DNA from: Candidatus Peribacteria bacterium
GTDB taxonomy: Bacteria > Patescibacteriota > Gracilibacteria > UBA1369 > UBA12463
Length of the DNA: 38,515 nt
Assembly: GCA_943355055.1 (NCBI GenBank)
Contig: CALREA010000008.1
Span: 1 to 38,515 of the forward strand
Direction: 5' to 3'
Part shown: piece by piece, positions 38,020 through 38,515 of the stretch
Position numbering within the stretch: position 1 is the first letter of the stretch
Layout: each line of letters begins with the position of its first letter
The notes under the pieces: generated by a model
Database searches by the model: none
The model's input: the letters and a program-made list of their open reading frames with translations, nothing else
What the model was told of the DNA's origin: nothing
Made by a program: the position numbers and the translations under genes

Positions 38020-38515
38020 ATGAAATTAATGAACAGATCTTACTATGGCAACTCAATACATAATTTTCTTAGAGAAGATACTTCTTTGATTTTAGGCGAG
38101 CTGACGAAAAATCATAGTCACGCATTAGAAAATGCGCAAAGGAATGCATGGATAAAGCAGATAGAAATTTTAAAAGACAACTTACCAAATAATATTAACG
38201 GACATGTGTTTTTTGAATTTGCCATACCCAGAATGGGAAAGCGCGTTGATAACATAATCATTGTTGATGATCTGATTTTTGTGCTTGAATTTAAGGTAGG
38301 TGATGAAAATTATGAAAAACATACAGTAGACCAAGTGGTTGATTATTGTTTAGATCTTAAAAATTTTCATGAGGGTAGTCATCGCGCAAAATTATTTCCA
38401 ATCATAATATCTACTGAAGCCGAAAGTGTTCACAATACTATTGGTAAGTATCAAGACTTACTATATTACCCATTATTCGCAAACAAACATAACCTATATG
38501 AAGTAATTCAAAGTT
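38020..38515 (+). CDS. DUF2075-like protein, N-terminal nuclease-like part (partial)
   Basis: The first 165 codons of a gene run off the window end. The N-terminus looks like the PD-(D/E)xK-type domain that precedes the ATPase of DUF2075 (Schlafen-like/helicase) proteins: FFEFAIPRMGKRVDNIIIVDD, then VLEFKVG. Asp77 with Glu90-x-Lys92 gives the expected D...ExK core. DQVVDYCLDLKNFHEGSH is also typical. The downstream ATPase domain is outside the window. Proteins of this kind occur in accessory and defence regions. ATG 38020 is used; a TACAAT lies at 38005-38010. It follows attC-like site 2 by about 180 bp. Confidence 0.7.
   Translation, partial: MKLMNRSYYGNSIHNFLREDTSLILGELTKNHSHALENAQRNAWIKQIEILKDNLPNNINGHVFFEFAIPRMGKRVDNIIIVDDLIFVLEFKVGDENYEKHTVDQVVDYCLDLKNFHEGSHRAKLFPIIISTEAESVHNTIGKYQDLLYYPLFANKHNLYEVIQS

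Noticed and set aside
1-38515. UGA recoded as glycine (Gracilibacteria code)
   Set aside because: TGA ends several genes at the family's expected length (sufB, sufU, rnpA) and no gene needs TGA read-through.
1-38515. CRISPR arrays, rRNA genes or insertion-sequence transposases
   Set aside because: No regularly spaced direct repeats with spacers, no rRNA motifs and no DDE or HUH transposase were seen.

Overview
This is a 38.5 kb stretch of a small bacterial genome that looks like a Candidate Phyla Radiation (Patescibacteria) lineage, most like Peregrinibacteria. The taxon is an inference. It rests on the archaeal-type AMP phosphorylase plus ribose-1,5-bisphosphate isomerase pair, Pta-AckA as the ATP-yielding route, a compact one-operon SUF system, S-layer-homology proteins and an rpmH-rnpA-yidC-khpB block. 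UGA is used as an ordinary stop codon (for example sufB and sufU), so the UGA=Gly code of Gracilibacteria/Absconditabacteria does not apply. Several genes have a sigma70-type -10 box only 6-7 nt before the start codon, which suggests leaderless transcripts.

Layout. 1-5.3 kb: end of an RBBP9-like hydrolase, galE and ftsK on the minus strand, and gltX on the plus strand. 5.3-7.3 kb: a MerR-HTH/STAS-like gene, then a GC-rich island in which an unknown 160-aa protein is flanked on both sides by hairpin-dense non-coding sequence. 7.3-14.2 kb: lipoprotein, PHP phosphoesterase, pta, ackA and a BaiN-like flavoprotein, then the AMP-salvage pair. 14.2-14.7 kb: a short RNA gene tail-to-tail with an unknown protein gene. 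14.8-23.2 kb: dCMP-deaminase-like protein, two glycosyltransferases, a membrane PP2C-like protein, rpmH-rnpA-yidC-khpB, an SLH-RlpA fusion, a small coiled-coil membrane protein, tRNA-Glu and a Fic gene remnant. 23.4-29.2 kb: a minus-strand block of exported proteins (tandem SH3/Tudor-like lipoprotein, subtilisin-like protease, CAP protein) and a soluble histidine kinase. 29.3-35.3 kb: the suf operon (rrf2-sufC-sufB-sufD-Rieske-sufS-sufU-sufT). 35.3-38.5 kb: an accessory region with a tyrosine recombinase facing a set of small cassettes.

The two most interesting signals are these. (1) There are three copies of a roughly 50-nt RNA element at about 14.27, 36.77 and 36.95 kb. Each has a promoter with exactly a 17-nt spacer and then exactly 8 nt to a two-tier hairpin whose stems differ between copies but keep their pairing, and each ends in a U-tract. 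Two of the three end tail-to-tail, within 3 nt, at the stop codon of two paralogous unknown genes (14318-14680 minus and 36331-36738 plus). This looks like an undescribed protein/small-RNA pair. (2) Next to the recombinase lie at least two, perhaps three, attC-like folded sites separating a membrane-protein gene, a cassette with no clear gene, and the start of a DUF2075-like nuclease/ATPase gene. This is an integron-like array beside a Xer-like recombinase that lacks the extra segment typical of IntI. Both are inferences from sequence patterns and need comparative and transcript data.
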